Notes under the pieces: generated by a model
Seen by the model: the letters and a program-made list of their open reading frames with translations, nothing else
The model's database searches: none
Told to the model about the DNA's origin: nothing
Made by a program: the position numbers and the translations under genes
Shown: piece after piece, positions 1-7,581 of the stretch
How the letters are laid out: the number at the start of each line of letters is the position of its first letter
How positions within the stretch are numbered: position 1 is the stretch's first letter
From: Candidatus Babeliales bacterium
Lineage (GTDB): Bacteria > Babelota > Babeliae > Babelales > CAIQNR01
Assembly (NCBI GenBank): GCA_021735725.1
Contig: JAIPGS010000020.1
Span: forward strand, 1-12,692
DNA length: 12,692 nt
Direction: 5' to 3'

Positions 1-160
1 TTCCAATAATTCCCATAAAAACAGAATCTTTCAATTCTTTTGTTAAGGTATATGAAAAAATAATTAAGAAAAAAGCTACTGCCAAAAATAACGTTTTAAC
101 TCTTTCATGTTCTTCAATTTCCCATAAAGACTTAAACATATTCTTCAAACTAAACTGCAT
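1..160 (-). CDS. ATP/ADP translocase family nucleotide transporter, N-terminal part (cut by window edge)
   Basis: An open frame of 53 codons starts with ATG at 160-158 and runs off the left edge without a stop. My translation begins MQFSLKNMFKSLWEIEEHER and continues into a hydrophobic first helix, then YTLTKELKDSVF. The pattern of an aromatic amphipathic N-terminus, an E-R-x-K pair, a hydrophobic helix and a K-D after it is the N-terminal signature of the NTT (Npt/Tlc) nucleotide transporter family, and it matches the three complete paralogues upstream in the same orientation. An AAGGA box lies 7 bases before the ATG. The gene follows the terminator of the preceding NTT gene by about 50 bases, in which I see no convincing promoter. 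It is probably a fourth inner-membrane nucleotide transporter. Its substrate cannot be told from this fragment, and whether the rest is intact lies outside the window. Confidence 0.82.
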   Translation of the reverse strand, partial: MQFSLKNMFKSLWEIEEHERVKTLFLAVAFFLIIFSYTLTKELKDSVFMGIIG

Positions 161-211
161 TCATTGTTCCTTTACACTGCGGTTTTAACTCACTACAACA
201 CAACAACACTA

Positions 212-253
212 TAAAAAAAAAGCCTCTACAAAAAAATTATTTTGTAAAAGGCT
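212..253 (-). terminator. Rho-independent terminator after the NTT gene at 323-1657
   Basis: Arms 221-233 and 240-253 pair: AGCCT with AGGCT, then ACAAAA with TTTTGT, separated by a small internal loop and closed by a 6-base loop. Read on the minus strand the stem is followed by a run of nine T. It lies about 70 bases past the stop of the NTT gene and separates it from the partial fourth NTT gene. Confidence 0.8.
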
Positions 254-322
254 TTAAAATTGTTATCAACCTACTCTCCTGAAATAGATTTATAGAAAAT
301 GCACCATGAAGAAAAATTTTTC

Positions 323-1657
323 TTAACATATTACCTTATCTTCTTTGAGCGCTCTTGCATGAGCATTACCTACATAAAAGGCCGCAATTACCCAAATTGC
401 TATAAGTCCGAAACAAATAAGCGAACTTACTCCTATGAATCCTAATTGTAGCACAGGACGAAGCATATGAACAGCGGAACCTGCACCTTTTGCAGTGCGC
501 GAGCCAAAAGTATCAATCCATGCTTTTGCTTTATACTTAGAATTTCTACTTGTAGGGATATATAACTGTTCTTTTGCTGGCTGATTTAAGGCGTAATTTA
601 ACCCTTTCACCACAACCATCACCACAACTACCGTCCAAATTGTTGGGTGAAAAAAAATAGCCGCAATTCCTAATCCTATTAGAAGAGGAAGAAGTAATAA
701 AGTTTTCAAAAGACCTAATGTTCTCCCAACTGCGCCAACCCCTAAAAGCAAGCTTAACAACGCTATTCCATTGGCATATAAAGCTAATTTAAATGAAAAG
801 CTATGGTAATCATGCAAATCAGGAAAAGCGAATTTCCCCATCGTTTTTGCATGAAATTCAATAACTGTTGCAACAACTTCATATAATGTTACAACGGCAA
901 CAATCCCGATCAAATAAGGTTCTGAAAAAATAAGCTTTACCCCATCTAAAAAATTTACTTCTGGTTTTGTATACCCAGCCGATTGAACATCTTCAGAATG
1001 ATATCCGCCCAGTTCTTTTGCCGGAGTCACTGCCATAAAATAATAAATCAAAACACCGATACCAACAATTCCTACAGCCCCAATACATATTACTTGCCCT
1101 GGACCCCAGAAATGTGCAATATCATGTAACATCAAAGGCCCCAATACCCCACCAATTTGCGCACCTAACGCAAGAATGCTAAATCCACGCTTTGCAGAAT
1201 CAGGAGTTGATGTATCAGCAGCAAAAGACCAAAAAAGAACCACCATTAATGATCCAAAGCTTTCTACAAATGCATACCACAACCATCCAATAATACGGTA
1301 CTCACTCAATACTGTATTTGCAACACCATAATGAGGGTGCATAATAAAATATCCAAAAATTAAAGAACCGGTCGCGTAAAATGCACAGAGCACATAAAAT
1401 GCCTGATGTCGTGGAAACTTATCAACTAATTTACCATATAAAAAAAGAGAAGGAACAATAACCCCAATAGAAAACCATTTTACAAAAGGAAAATAATCAA
1501 GCCCCACAGTGTGTAAAAAAACTACATCTTTTGTAGGATTCAAAATCCAATAAACTCCAATAGTAAAACAGAATACTACTGCAAGTCTAATAAATTTTAA
1601 TCGCTCATCTTTACTTTCAAACTTGCCCCACATCGTTTCAAAAAAACGGCTCAACAT
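323..1657 (-). CDS. ATP/ADP translocase family (NTT/Npt/Tlc) nucleotide transporter, paralogue 3
   Basis: This 444-residue inner-membrane protein belongs to the NTT family, whose members exchange ATP for ADP plus phosphate or import nucleotides with protons. Visible family signatures are an amphipathic N-terminus with E18-R19-x-K21, a first helix ending in YWILNPTKD (K43-D44), YGKLVDKF near 74-81, an ESFGS...LFWSF block at 132-145, then AKRGF, a central YE...EFHAK element, and near the C-terminus KEQLYIPTS (362-370) followed by KYKAKAWID and FGSR. About 11-12 hydrophobic segments are evident. It is somewhat shorter than the roughly 500 residues usual in chlamydial and plant members. The first Met is supported by AAGGA six bases upstream. 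It most resembles the paralogue at 3336-4625: both have KEQLYIPTS and end in a cysteine. The Arg seen in the YWxxR-x-x-KD region of the two upstream paralogues is Asn40 here. A terminator at 1780-1812 precedes it, so it may have its own promoter, which I could not pin down. Substrate unknown. Confidence 0.93.
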   Translation of the reverse strand: MLSRFFETMWGKFESKDERLKFIRLAVVFCFTIGVYWILNPTKDVVFLHTVGLDYFPFVKWFSIGVIVPSLFLYGKLVDKFPRHQAFYVLCAFYATGSLIFGYFIMHPHYGVANTVLSEYRIIGWLWYAFVESFGSLMVVLFWSFAADTSTPDSAKRGFSILALGAQIGGVLGPLMLHDIAHFWGPGQVICIGAVGIVGIGVLIYYFMAVTPAKELGGYHSEDVQSAGYTKPEVNFLDGVKLIFSEPYLIGIVAVVTLYEVVATVIEFHAKTMGKFAFPDLHDYHSFSFKLALYANGIALLSLLLGVGAVGRTLGLLKTLLLLPLLIGLGIAAIFFHPTIWTVVVVMVVVKGLNYALNQPAKEQLYIPTSRNSKYKAKAWIDTFGSRTAKGAGSAVHMLRPVLQLGFIGVSSLICFGLIAIWVIAAFYVGNAHARALKEDKVIC

Positions 1658-1779
1658 ATTTGTTCCTTAAAAAAGAGGAAATAACTGAAGACACAATTAC
1701 CAGTCTATCATTTTTTTTAAATAATCAATATTAAAACAGAGAATAAACGTTACAGAGTTTCAAAAACTCCTTTTCACCT

Positions 1780-1812
1780 AAAAAAAAGAGGACAGCATAA
1801 TGCCATCCTCTT
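1780..1812 (-). terminator. Rho-independent terminator after the NTT gene at 1835-3211
   Basis: The arms AAGAGGA (1786-1792) and TCCTCTT (1806-1812) are perfectly complementary, with a short inner GCA/TGC pairing. On the minus strand the stem runs into eight T. It begins 22 bases past the stop codon of the upstream NTT gene and lies well before the next NTT start at 1657. Confidence 0.82.
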
Positions 1813-1834
1813 ACTTTTAATCTTGATAAGATTC

Positions 1835-3211
1835 TTACTCAACAATTTCACCATCACGAGTAAGTTGTGCATTTTTTTGCCCAACATAAATCGCAACTGC
1901 TAACCATACACCAATAAATCCAAGTGAAATCAATGTTCCATATCCCATTAAACGAGAAATAGACCCCATCGCATCACCAGGAATATTTAATGCTCCACCA
2001 ACTTGCATACCAGACATTTTTGCTGAACGTGATCCAAACATATCAGTAAGACCTTTAACTTTAAATTTAGCGTCTTTACTTGTTGGAATATACATCATTT
2101 CTTTTACAGGATTGTTAACAGCATATGATGTTGCTGTTACAAGCATCATTACACCAAAAGTTGCCCATAATAATGTTTCTGGAGTTGGCCCTGTAAGATA
2201 GAATAAGTAAAGTCCAATCATTGAAGAACCAAACATTACTGGATAAAGAATTAAACAGAAACGAAGTCCCATTTTTTTCATTACAATACTTGTTCCAAGC
2301 AATGCCATAAGGAATGCTAAGAAGTTTACACTCATACCATAAATTCCAAGAAACTGTTTAAAGTTAATGCTTGGGATAATGTTTGCTTGTGATTTCATTT
2401 GATAATCAACAATAGATTTTGCAATTTCATAAAAAGTAGAAACTACTAAAATACCCATTAAGTATGGTTTTGTGAAAAGTAATTTCACACCAGCCATCAT
2501 ATCAGGTTTTGCTTTCTTTTCACCAGCTTTAACACCAGAAAGTTGTTCTGGAGTTAATGTTTTAACAATACGGCTGATGATGAATAACAATGTTGCAATA
2601 GAAAAAATACAAATTACAAAAAGCAACCAATCTGGAAGATTGAAATACACTAATGCTGATCCACCAATTGTACCAATTTGAGTTACTGCAATAATATAAG
2701 GGAATCCACGTTTAGCTTCATCACCTTGCGTTACACTAACAGTGAACGACCAGAAAAGTGCAATAATTAATGAACCAAAACTTTCTGTTGCCAAGTACCC
2801 AATAACACCAATAGCTGCAAGAGGAAACCAACCAAGAACTTCTGGACCATAAGTATTACTAATAAGTAATACAGCTGTTAAAACTGTAAACAATACAATG
2901 TAAAACCCACCAATTACATAGAAAAGCTCATGCTTTTTATACATATCAACAAGTTTACTATAAATAAATACAGAAAGAAGAACCGATCCTAAAGAAATAA
3001 ATTTTAAAGATGGAATAAAAAGTCTTCCATATCCAATGCCCCAACCAAGTTCAGCTGGAAAAGCTAATTCATAAATCAAAACATCTTTTAACAGACGTAA
3101 AATCCAATATGTTCCCAATGTAAAAAAACAAGCAACAGAAAAAAGACTAAACTTTTTAACTTCTTCTTTTAAAATATCAGGGAAAAAAAACCGAACCACA
3201 CTACTTAACAT
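1835..3211 (-). CDS. ATP/ADP translocase family (NTT/Npt/Tlc) nucleotide transporter, paralogue 2
   Basis: This 458-residue polytopic membrane protein of the NTT family has the family landmarks in order: an amphipathic N-terminus with EEVKKF, a first helix ending YWILRLLKD (K42-D43), YSKLVDMYKKHELFY, then ESFGSLIIALFWSF, EAKRGF, a central YE...DYQMK element, and KEMMYIPTSKDAKFKVK (from 370) followed by DMFGSR. It is the most divergent of the three complete copies: it has KEMMYIPTS instead of KEQLYIPTS, KVKGLTD instead of KAKAWID, a longer loop before the last helix, and it ends IVE instead of a terminal cysteine. This suggests a different substrate, for example NTPs other than ATP, but that is inference. 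Start: ATG at 3211 with AAAGG about 8 bases upstream. The 124-base gap to the preceding NTT gene has no terminator, so those two are probably co-transcribed. A terminator follows at 1780-1812. Confidence 0.93.
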   Translation of the reverse strand: MLSSVVRFFFPDILKEEVKKFSLFSVACFFTLGTYWILRLLKDVLIYELAFPAELGWGIGYGRLFIPSLKFISLGSVLLSVFIYSKLVDMYKKHELFYVIGGFYIVLFTVLTAVLLISNTYGPEVLGWFPLAAIGVIGYLATESFGSLIIALFWSFTVSVTQGDEAKRGFPYIIAVTQIGTIGGSALVYFNLPDWLLFVICIFSIATLLFIISRIVKTLTPEQLSGVKAGEKKAKPDMMAGVKLLFTKPYLMGILVVSTFYEIAKSIVDYQMKSQANIIPSINFKQFLGIYGMSVNFLAFLMALLGTSIVMKKMGLRFCLILYPVMFGSSMIGLYLFYLTGPTPETLLWATFGVMMLVTATSYAVNNPVKEMMYIPTSKDAKFKVKGLTDMFGSRSAKMSGMQVGGALNIPGDAMGSISRLMGYGTLISLGFIGVWLAVAIYVGQKNAQLTRDGEIVE

Positions 3212-3335
3212 AACGCGTACCTTTTGTTATAAGGGTATAATAATAATTATTAATTTAGACTTTATTTTTACTTTTCTTACTACTTCAATTCTACTTATTT
3301 TACTACATTCTCCTTTATTAATACTTCTCTTTTTT

Positions 3336-4625
3336 TTAACAGACTATACGTTCTTCTTTTATTGCCTGTGCATGAACTCTTCCCACAAAGAGTGCTGCCA
3401 CAATCCAAACACCTATAAGGCCTAAAGATAAACATGCCGTAACACTTGCAAAAACTTCTATCGGCATCGTTTCTCGATAGCTATTAATAAATGACCCCAT
3501 TCCTTTAGAAGAACGCGATCCGAACATATCAATCCATGCTTTTGCTTTATACTTAGATTCTTTACTTGTCGGAATATATAACTGCTCTTTTGATGGTTGA
3601 ATTAACGCGTAGTTTAATCCCTTACATGATACCATAATAGCAAATGCAATCGGCAGCAATGGATGAGAATACAATAAAATAACAGCACTTGCAACTAATA
3701 TCGGAAGCAAGAGAATCGTTTTTCCAAGACCCAATCGTCGGCCAACAGAACCAACTCCAAAGAATAAACATACAAGAGCTACGCCATTTGTCCACAGTGC
3801 GTAACTGAATAAGTAATTTGTAAGATCTTCTCCGATATACACTTCACTTGCAAACATTTTAAAATGATAATCAAGAATAGTAATTACAATTTCATAAAAT
3901 ACAACAATAGTAAAAATAGCTGCTAAATAAGGTTTAGTAAAAACAAGACGAATTCCTTCAAAAAATCCTGGTTTTGTTTTACCTTCAAGCGGTGCTTTGT
4001 GCCCACCAGTAAAACCTTTTAATTCTTTTTTCGGAACAGTTGTCATATAGCAATACACAAGCCCTACTAACACAAAAAGTGCAATAACAGGAATAATTAA
4101 AGCAATACCTGTTCCGTATGATTTAGCTACTTGTTGAGCAATTAATGGACACAAAAACCCACCTGATTGTCCACCAATGGCAATCATAAAATATCCCCTT
4201 TTTGCTGATTCTGGCGTGGTAGTATCAGAAACAAATGACCAAAATAAAGCCACCATAACTGATCCAAAACTTTCTACAAATAGATAAAATGCCCACCCTA
4301 AGTAACGATCAGGAGAAGCCACAACATTGCTCATTCCAATGGTAGGATGCCAAATAAAAAAAGCAAAACAAGCAGTAGCAACTGCATAAAACAATGAAAA
4401 TCCATATAATAATTTATGTCGCTCAAATTTATCTACAAGTTTTGAATAAAGAAGAACAAAGCAACCAACTACAACAATAGACAACATTTTTGCCTTCGGT
4501 TGATGAATACCACCAATCATAGACAAAAATATACTATCTTTTATAGGTCTAAACAACCAATAAACTCCGATTGCTAAACTAAAAATACTAGCAAGGAGAG
4601 TAAATTTTCTTCTTTCTCCGTTCAC
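3336..4625 (-). CDS. ATP/ADP translocase family (NTT/Npt/Tlc) nucleotide transporter, paralogue 1 (GTG start)
   Basis: This 429-residue NTT-family transporter is the first gene of the minus-strand run. Landmarks are ERRKF at 4-8, a first helix ending YWLFRPIKD (K29-D30), YSKLVDKFERHKLLYG, ESFGSVMVALFWSF, AKRGYF, a YE...DYHFK element, KEQLYIPTS (346-354) with KYKAKAWID and MFGSR, and a C-terminal cysteine. The start is GTG at 4625-4623, placed by AAGGA five bases upstream. The ATG at 4630 and the one at 4627 lie in other frames, and the 4630 reading frame stops after two codons. The protein lacks about 13 residues of the amphipathic N-terminus seen in its paralogues, although the frame stays open for ten codons upstream. 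It is closest to the gene at 323-1657. It is transcribed from a promoter at 4742-4770 through a leader of about 110 bases with two hairpins. Likely ATP/ADP exchange or nucleotide import; the substrate is not determinable here. Confidence 0.92.
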   Translation of the reverse strand: MNGERRKFTLLASIFSLAIGVYWLFRPIKDSIFLSMIGGIHQPKAKMLSIVVVGCFVLLYSKLVDKFERHKLLYGFSLFYAVATACFAFFIWHPTIGMSNVVASPDRYLGWAFYLFVESFGSVMVALFWSFVSDTTTPESAKRGYFMIAIGGQSGGFLCPLIAQQVAKSYGTGIALIIPVIALFVLVGLVYCYMTTVPKKELKGFTGGHKAPLEGKTKPGFFEGIRLVFTKPYLAAIFTIVVFYEIVITILDYHFKMFASEVYIGEDLTNYLFSYALWTNGVALVCLFFGVGSVGRRLGLGKTILLLPILVASAVILLYSHPLLPIAFAIMVSCKGLNYALIQPSKEQLYIPTSKESKYKAKAWIDMFGSRSSKGMGSFINSYRETMPIEVFASVTACLSLGLIGVWIVAALFVGRVHAQAIKEERIVC

Positions 4626-4665
4626 ATCATTCCTTATTGTTTTTATGAGGAAATTTTAAGCTTAT

Positions 4666-4710
4666 AAAAAGTTCTTTCCCTTTGAAAGAAAAAATCACCC
4701 ACATAGGGCG
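4666..4710 (-). promoter_or_regulatory. Stacked terminator-like hairpins in the NTT leader (candidate attenuator)
   Basis: Read on the minus strand, the leader forms CGCCC-TATGT-GGGTG (4710-4696) followed by ATTTTTTCTTTC, and directly after it TTCTTTC-AAAGG-GAAAGAA (4690-4672, perfect 7-bp stem) followed by CTTTTT. The T-rich tail of the first hairpin overlaps the 5' arm of the second. Both lie between the promoter at 4742-4770 and the GTG at 4625. The shape suits transcription attenuation, but no sensor element or leader peptide is recognised. Confidence 0.4.
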
Positions 4711-4741
4711 AAAACTCTTTATGATAAGCAGGGAACTAAAG

Positions 4742-4770
4742 ATTATATCGTCTTTCACACAAAAGGTCTA
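4742..4770 (-). promoter_or_regulatory. Sigma-70-type promoter for the NTT run
   Basis: On the minus strand the -10 box is a perfect TATAAT (4747-4742). The -35 box TAGACC (4770-4765) matches 4 of 6 consensus bases, with a 17-base spacer. The predicted start near 4735 leaves a leader of about 110 bases before the GTG of the first NTT gene. Confidence 0.55.
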
Positions 4771-4886
4771 GTCTTTTAAAACATTAAGGATAAGCAAAAA
4801 AAGGAAATAATAGTATCAAAAATGATCTTTTTTATAGATTTCGCCTTAAAAAGAAAAAATCATTCCATCCGCTTATCTCCGCCTAT

Positions 4887-4938
4887 TTAAAATGTTTCTG
4901 TCATAAAATTATACAAATTTGTTACTCTTTGCTATTCT
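4887..4938 (+). promoter_or_regulatory. Candidate promoter region of lon
   Basis: Two overlapping possibilities are visible: TTAAAA (4887-4892) with TATACA (4910-4915) at 17-base spacing, or an extended -10 TGCTATTCT (4930-4938) without a good -35. Neither is strong, and I cannot choose between them. Either would give a leader of roughly 95-120 bases. Confidence 0.3.
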
Positions 4939-5041
4939 AAAAAAGACTTTCAAAAACCCCTTTTAGCAGACACTTTAGGGAAAAGTTAGTATTTTACTTT
5001 AAGCTTAAGCAATCTAAAAATAAGGTTAGGTATTTAAATCT

Positions 5042-7501
5042 ATGAATAAAGAAAAAGCAATGACTGAAGAAATAATTATCACTCCAGCTCAAGAAAAAGA
5101 AGATGACAGACAATTTTTAGCTTTATTACCACTTAAAAATGTAGTACTCCTTCCTAAAAGTATTTTACCTATTATTGTAGGTCGTCCTTCTTCTATTAAA
5201 TCTGTTGAATATGCTTTAAAACAAGATAAAGCAATTTTTATTAGTGCTCAAAAAGATCCTGATATTGAACAACCAATAGAAGCTGATATTTATGATCATG
5301 GAACGCGTGCAATTATTTTACAAGTAATGCGTATGCCTAATGGGTCGCTTAAAATACTTGTTGAAGGTGTTTCACGTGCAAAAATTACCGAAACTGTTTA
5401 TACCGAAGAACTTACCGGTGTTTACATTGAAGATTTAGATACTGAATTTCCAAAAAAAGAAACCGAACTTGATGCTATTTGGAGAACATTAAAAACATTA
5501 TATACTACTTATGCAAAATTAAATGATAAAGCTCCTCAAGATTTAGTTTCTATAGATAAAACCCCAGAAGATGTTGATTATGTTGTTGATACTATTGCTG
5601 TTCATTTGAATCTTTCATTTGATGAACGTCAAAATATTTTAGAAACAACTAATTTAAAAAAACGTATTGTAACTATTTCTCTCATTCTTAAAAAAGAAAT
5701 AGAAATTCTTGAAGTAGAACAAAAAATCAAAGGACATATTCAAACACAAGTTGAAAAAAATCAACGTGAATATTATCTGACAGAACAAATTAAAGCAATT
5801 CATAAAGAACTTGGAAGAGAAGATCAACAAGATGAATTTGATGATCTTCGTAAAAAAATTAAAGCATTAAAACCAACAGCAGAAATTCTTGAAAAAGTAG
5901 ATAAAGAATTAAAACGTTTAGAACAGATGCCACCTCTTTCTTCTGAAGCTGTTGTTAGTCGTCATTATGTTGACTGGATTGCTTCATTACCATGGAGCAA
6001 AACAAGTAAAGACAGAATCAGTTTAGTAGAAGCAGAAAAAATTCTTAATACACATCATGCTGGTCTTAAAAAAGTTAAAGAACGCATTATTGAATTTTTA
6101 GCTGCAAAGAAATTTTCAAAAACACTTGAACGTTCTCCAATCATTTGTTTGGTTGGGCCTCCTGGGGTTGGTAAAACATCTCTTGCAAATTCTATTGCTC
6201 AAAGTTTAGGTCGTGAATTTGTCCGCATTTCACTTGGTGGAATAAAAGATGAATCAGAAATTAGAGGTCATAGAAGAACGTATATCGGAGCACTTCCAGG
6301 AAAAATTATTCAAGCTATGAAAAAAGCAAAAACAATTAACCCTGTTATTTTGCTTGATGAAATAGATAAAATGTCTATGGATATGCATGGAGATCCTGCA
6401 TCAGCTTTACTTGAAGTATTAGATCCAGAACAAAACAAAACATTTGTTGATCACTTTCTTGATGCTGAATATGATCTTTCTAAAGTTATGTTTGTAACAA
6501 CAGCAAATCATATGGATACCATTCCTTATCCACTTTTTGATAGAATGGAAGTAATACAAGTTTCTGGATATACTACCGAAGAAAAAATAGGTATCGCAAA
6601 AAAATTCTTAATGAAAAAGAATTTATTAGAATACAGTTTAACTCCTCAGCAATTTAAAATAAGTGATGAACTTATTGAAAAAGTAATTACAGGATACACA
6701 AAAGAAGCCGGAGTTCGTCAACTTGAACGGACTGTTGCAAAATTAATGAGAAAAGCTATTCAGGTACTTTTAAAAGAAAAAGATACAAAAGCTATTACTG
6801 TCACTGATGAACTTATTAAAAGTTGGTTAGGACATACTATTTACAAAAAAACACAACTTCAATCTTTAGAAAATACAGGTCTTGTTACAGGACTTGCATG
6901 GACAGAGCTTGGTGGTGAAGTTCTTGAAACAGAAGTTTCTGTTTTAACCGGAAAAGGTGGGCTCACATTGACTGGCCAACTTGGTGAAGTAATGCAAGAA
7001 TCTGCTCAAGCAGCATTAAGTTACATTAGAACCCGTGCAGAAGATTTTGGAATTAATAAAAACTTTTACAACACCAAAGATATTCATATCCATTTACCTG
7101 AAGGGGCTACTCCAAAAGATGGTCCTTCTGCTGGTATTACAATGTGTACTGCAATGGTTTCTGCATTAACTGATACAGCTTTAAAAGCTCATCTTGCAAT
7201 GACTGGAGAAATTACCTTGCGTGGACGTGTTCTTGGAGTTGGAGGTCTTAAAGAAAAGCTTTTAGCTGCTCGACAACATGGCATAACAACAGTGATTGTT
7301 CCCAATGATAACAGAGATGACATTGAAGAAATACTCAAGGAGACTGTGCTTGGATTAACGATTCATTATGCAACTACAATGGATGATGTATTAGCCCATG
7401 CATTAATTAAATCTCCATTTAAAAAGAAAGTAAAATCACGCAAAGCAATAAAAAAAACAACTGCTAAAAAAGCAATAAAGAAAACAACAAAGAAAAGGTA
7501 A
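5042..7501 (+). CDS. lon: ATP-dependent Lon protease (Lon-A) with lysine-rich C-terminal tail
   Basis: This is a cytoplasmic AAA+ serine protease that unfolds and degrades misfolded and regulatory proteins as a ring-shaped hexamer. The order is bacterial Lon-A: N-terminal substrate-binding domain from about residue 26 (LLPLKNVVLLPK) to about 220, a helical linker including EQIKAIHKELG, then the AAA+ module with Walker A GPPGVGKT (372-379) and Walker B VILLDEID (D439, E440). The protease domain carries PKDGPSAG (catalytic Ser696) and GGLKEK (catalytic Lys739). At 819 residues it is about 35 longer than E. coli Lon. The excess is partly a 20-25 residue acidic N-terminal lead and partly a basic tail from about 790 with a doubled KAIKKTT motif. 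The start is uncertain: ATG 5042 has only TTAGG 11 bases upstream, and an in-frame ATG at 5060 (Met7) is equally weak. No terminator follows, so it probably reads through into the lipoprotein gene 80 bases downstream. Confidence 0.97.
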   Translation: MNKEKAMTEEIIITPAQEKEDDRQFLALLPLKNVVLLPKSILPIIVGRPSSIKSVEYALKQDKAIFISAQKDPDIEQPIEADIYDHGTRAIILQVMRMPNGSLKILVEGVSRAKITETVYTEELTGVYIEDLDTEFPKKETELDAIWRTLKTLYTTYAKLNDKAPQDLVSIDKTPEDVDYVVDTIAVHLNLSFDERQNILETTNLKKRIVTISLILKKEIEILEVEQKIKGHIQTQVEKNQREYYLTEQIKAIHKELGREDQQDEFDDLRKKIKALKPTAEILEKVDKELKRLEQMPPLSSEAVVSRHYVDWIASLPWSKTSKDRISLVEAEKILNTHHAGLKKVKERIIEFLAAKKFSKTLERSPIICLVGPPGVGKTSLANSIAQSLGREFVRISLGGIKDESEIRGHRRTYIGALPGKIIQAMKKAKTINPVILLDEIDKMSMDMHGDPASALLEVLDPEQNKTFVDHFLDAEYDLSKVMFVTTANHMDTIPYPLFDRMEVIQVSGYTTEEKIGIAKKFLMKKNLLEYSLTPQQFKISDELIEKVITGYTKEAGVRQLERTVAKLMRKAIQVLLKEKDTKAITVTDELIKSWLGHTIYKKTQLQSLENTGLVTGLAWTELGGEVLETEVSVLTGKGGLTLTGQLGEVMQESAQAALSYIRTRAEDFGINKNFYNTKDIHIHLPEGATPKDGPSAGITMCTAMVSALTDTALKAHLAMTGEITLRGRVLGVGGLKEKLLAARQHGITTVIVPNDNRDDIEEILKETVLGLTIHYATTMDDVLAHALIKSPFKKKVKSRKAIKKTTAKKAIKKTTKKR

Positions 7502-7581
7502 CAAATAAAGTTGTATTCTTCTTATTTATCGCTAAACTATGAGCAGATAATAGTTATACAATATTAACAGGAGATCACCTC

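Larger units (their letters stand above)
4626..5041. other. Divergent regulatory spacer between the NTT run and lon
   Basis: This 416-base gap holds no credible gene. It contains the minus-strand promoter and hairpin-rich leader of the NTT run in its left part and a weaker plus-strand promoter region for lon in its right part. It also holds an imperfect AT-rich inverted repeat at 4821-4864 (AATGAT arms plus an A/T-tract) and three copies of GATAAGC: direct at 4723-4729 and 4789-4795, inverted at 4871-4877. No CIRCE-type heat-shock operator (TTAGCACTC arms) is present. A 16-codon ATG frame at 4721 has no ribosome binding site and was not called. Confidence 0.6.

Noticed and set aside
1751..1775. 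A hairpin GAGTTT/AAACTC followed by CTTTT as a plus-strand terminator
   Set aside because: No plus-strand gene lies upstream, the stem is 6 bp with little GC, and the T-run is broken.
2472..2681. A 69-codon plus-strand frame
   Set aside because: It lies wholly within the NTT gene at 1835-3211 on the opposite strand, and the NTT reading is unambiguous.
4721..4771. A short ATG frame of 16 codons that could be a leader peptide
   Set aside because: It is on the plus strand, opposite to the NTT leader, overlaps the NTT promoter and has no ribosome binding site.
4821..4864. An AT-rich inverted repeat upstream of lon as a heat-shock operator
   Set aside because: The arms do not match CIRCE (TTAGCACTC/GAGTGCTAA), and the pairing is mostly A/T-tract with mismatches, so no regulator can be named.
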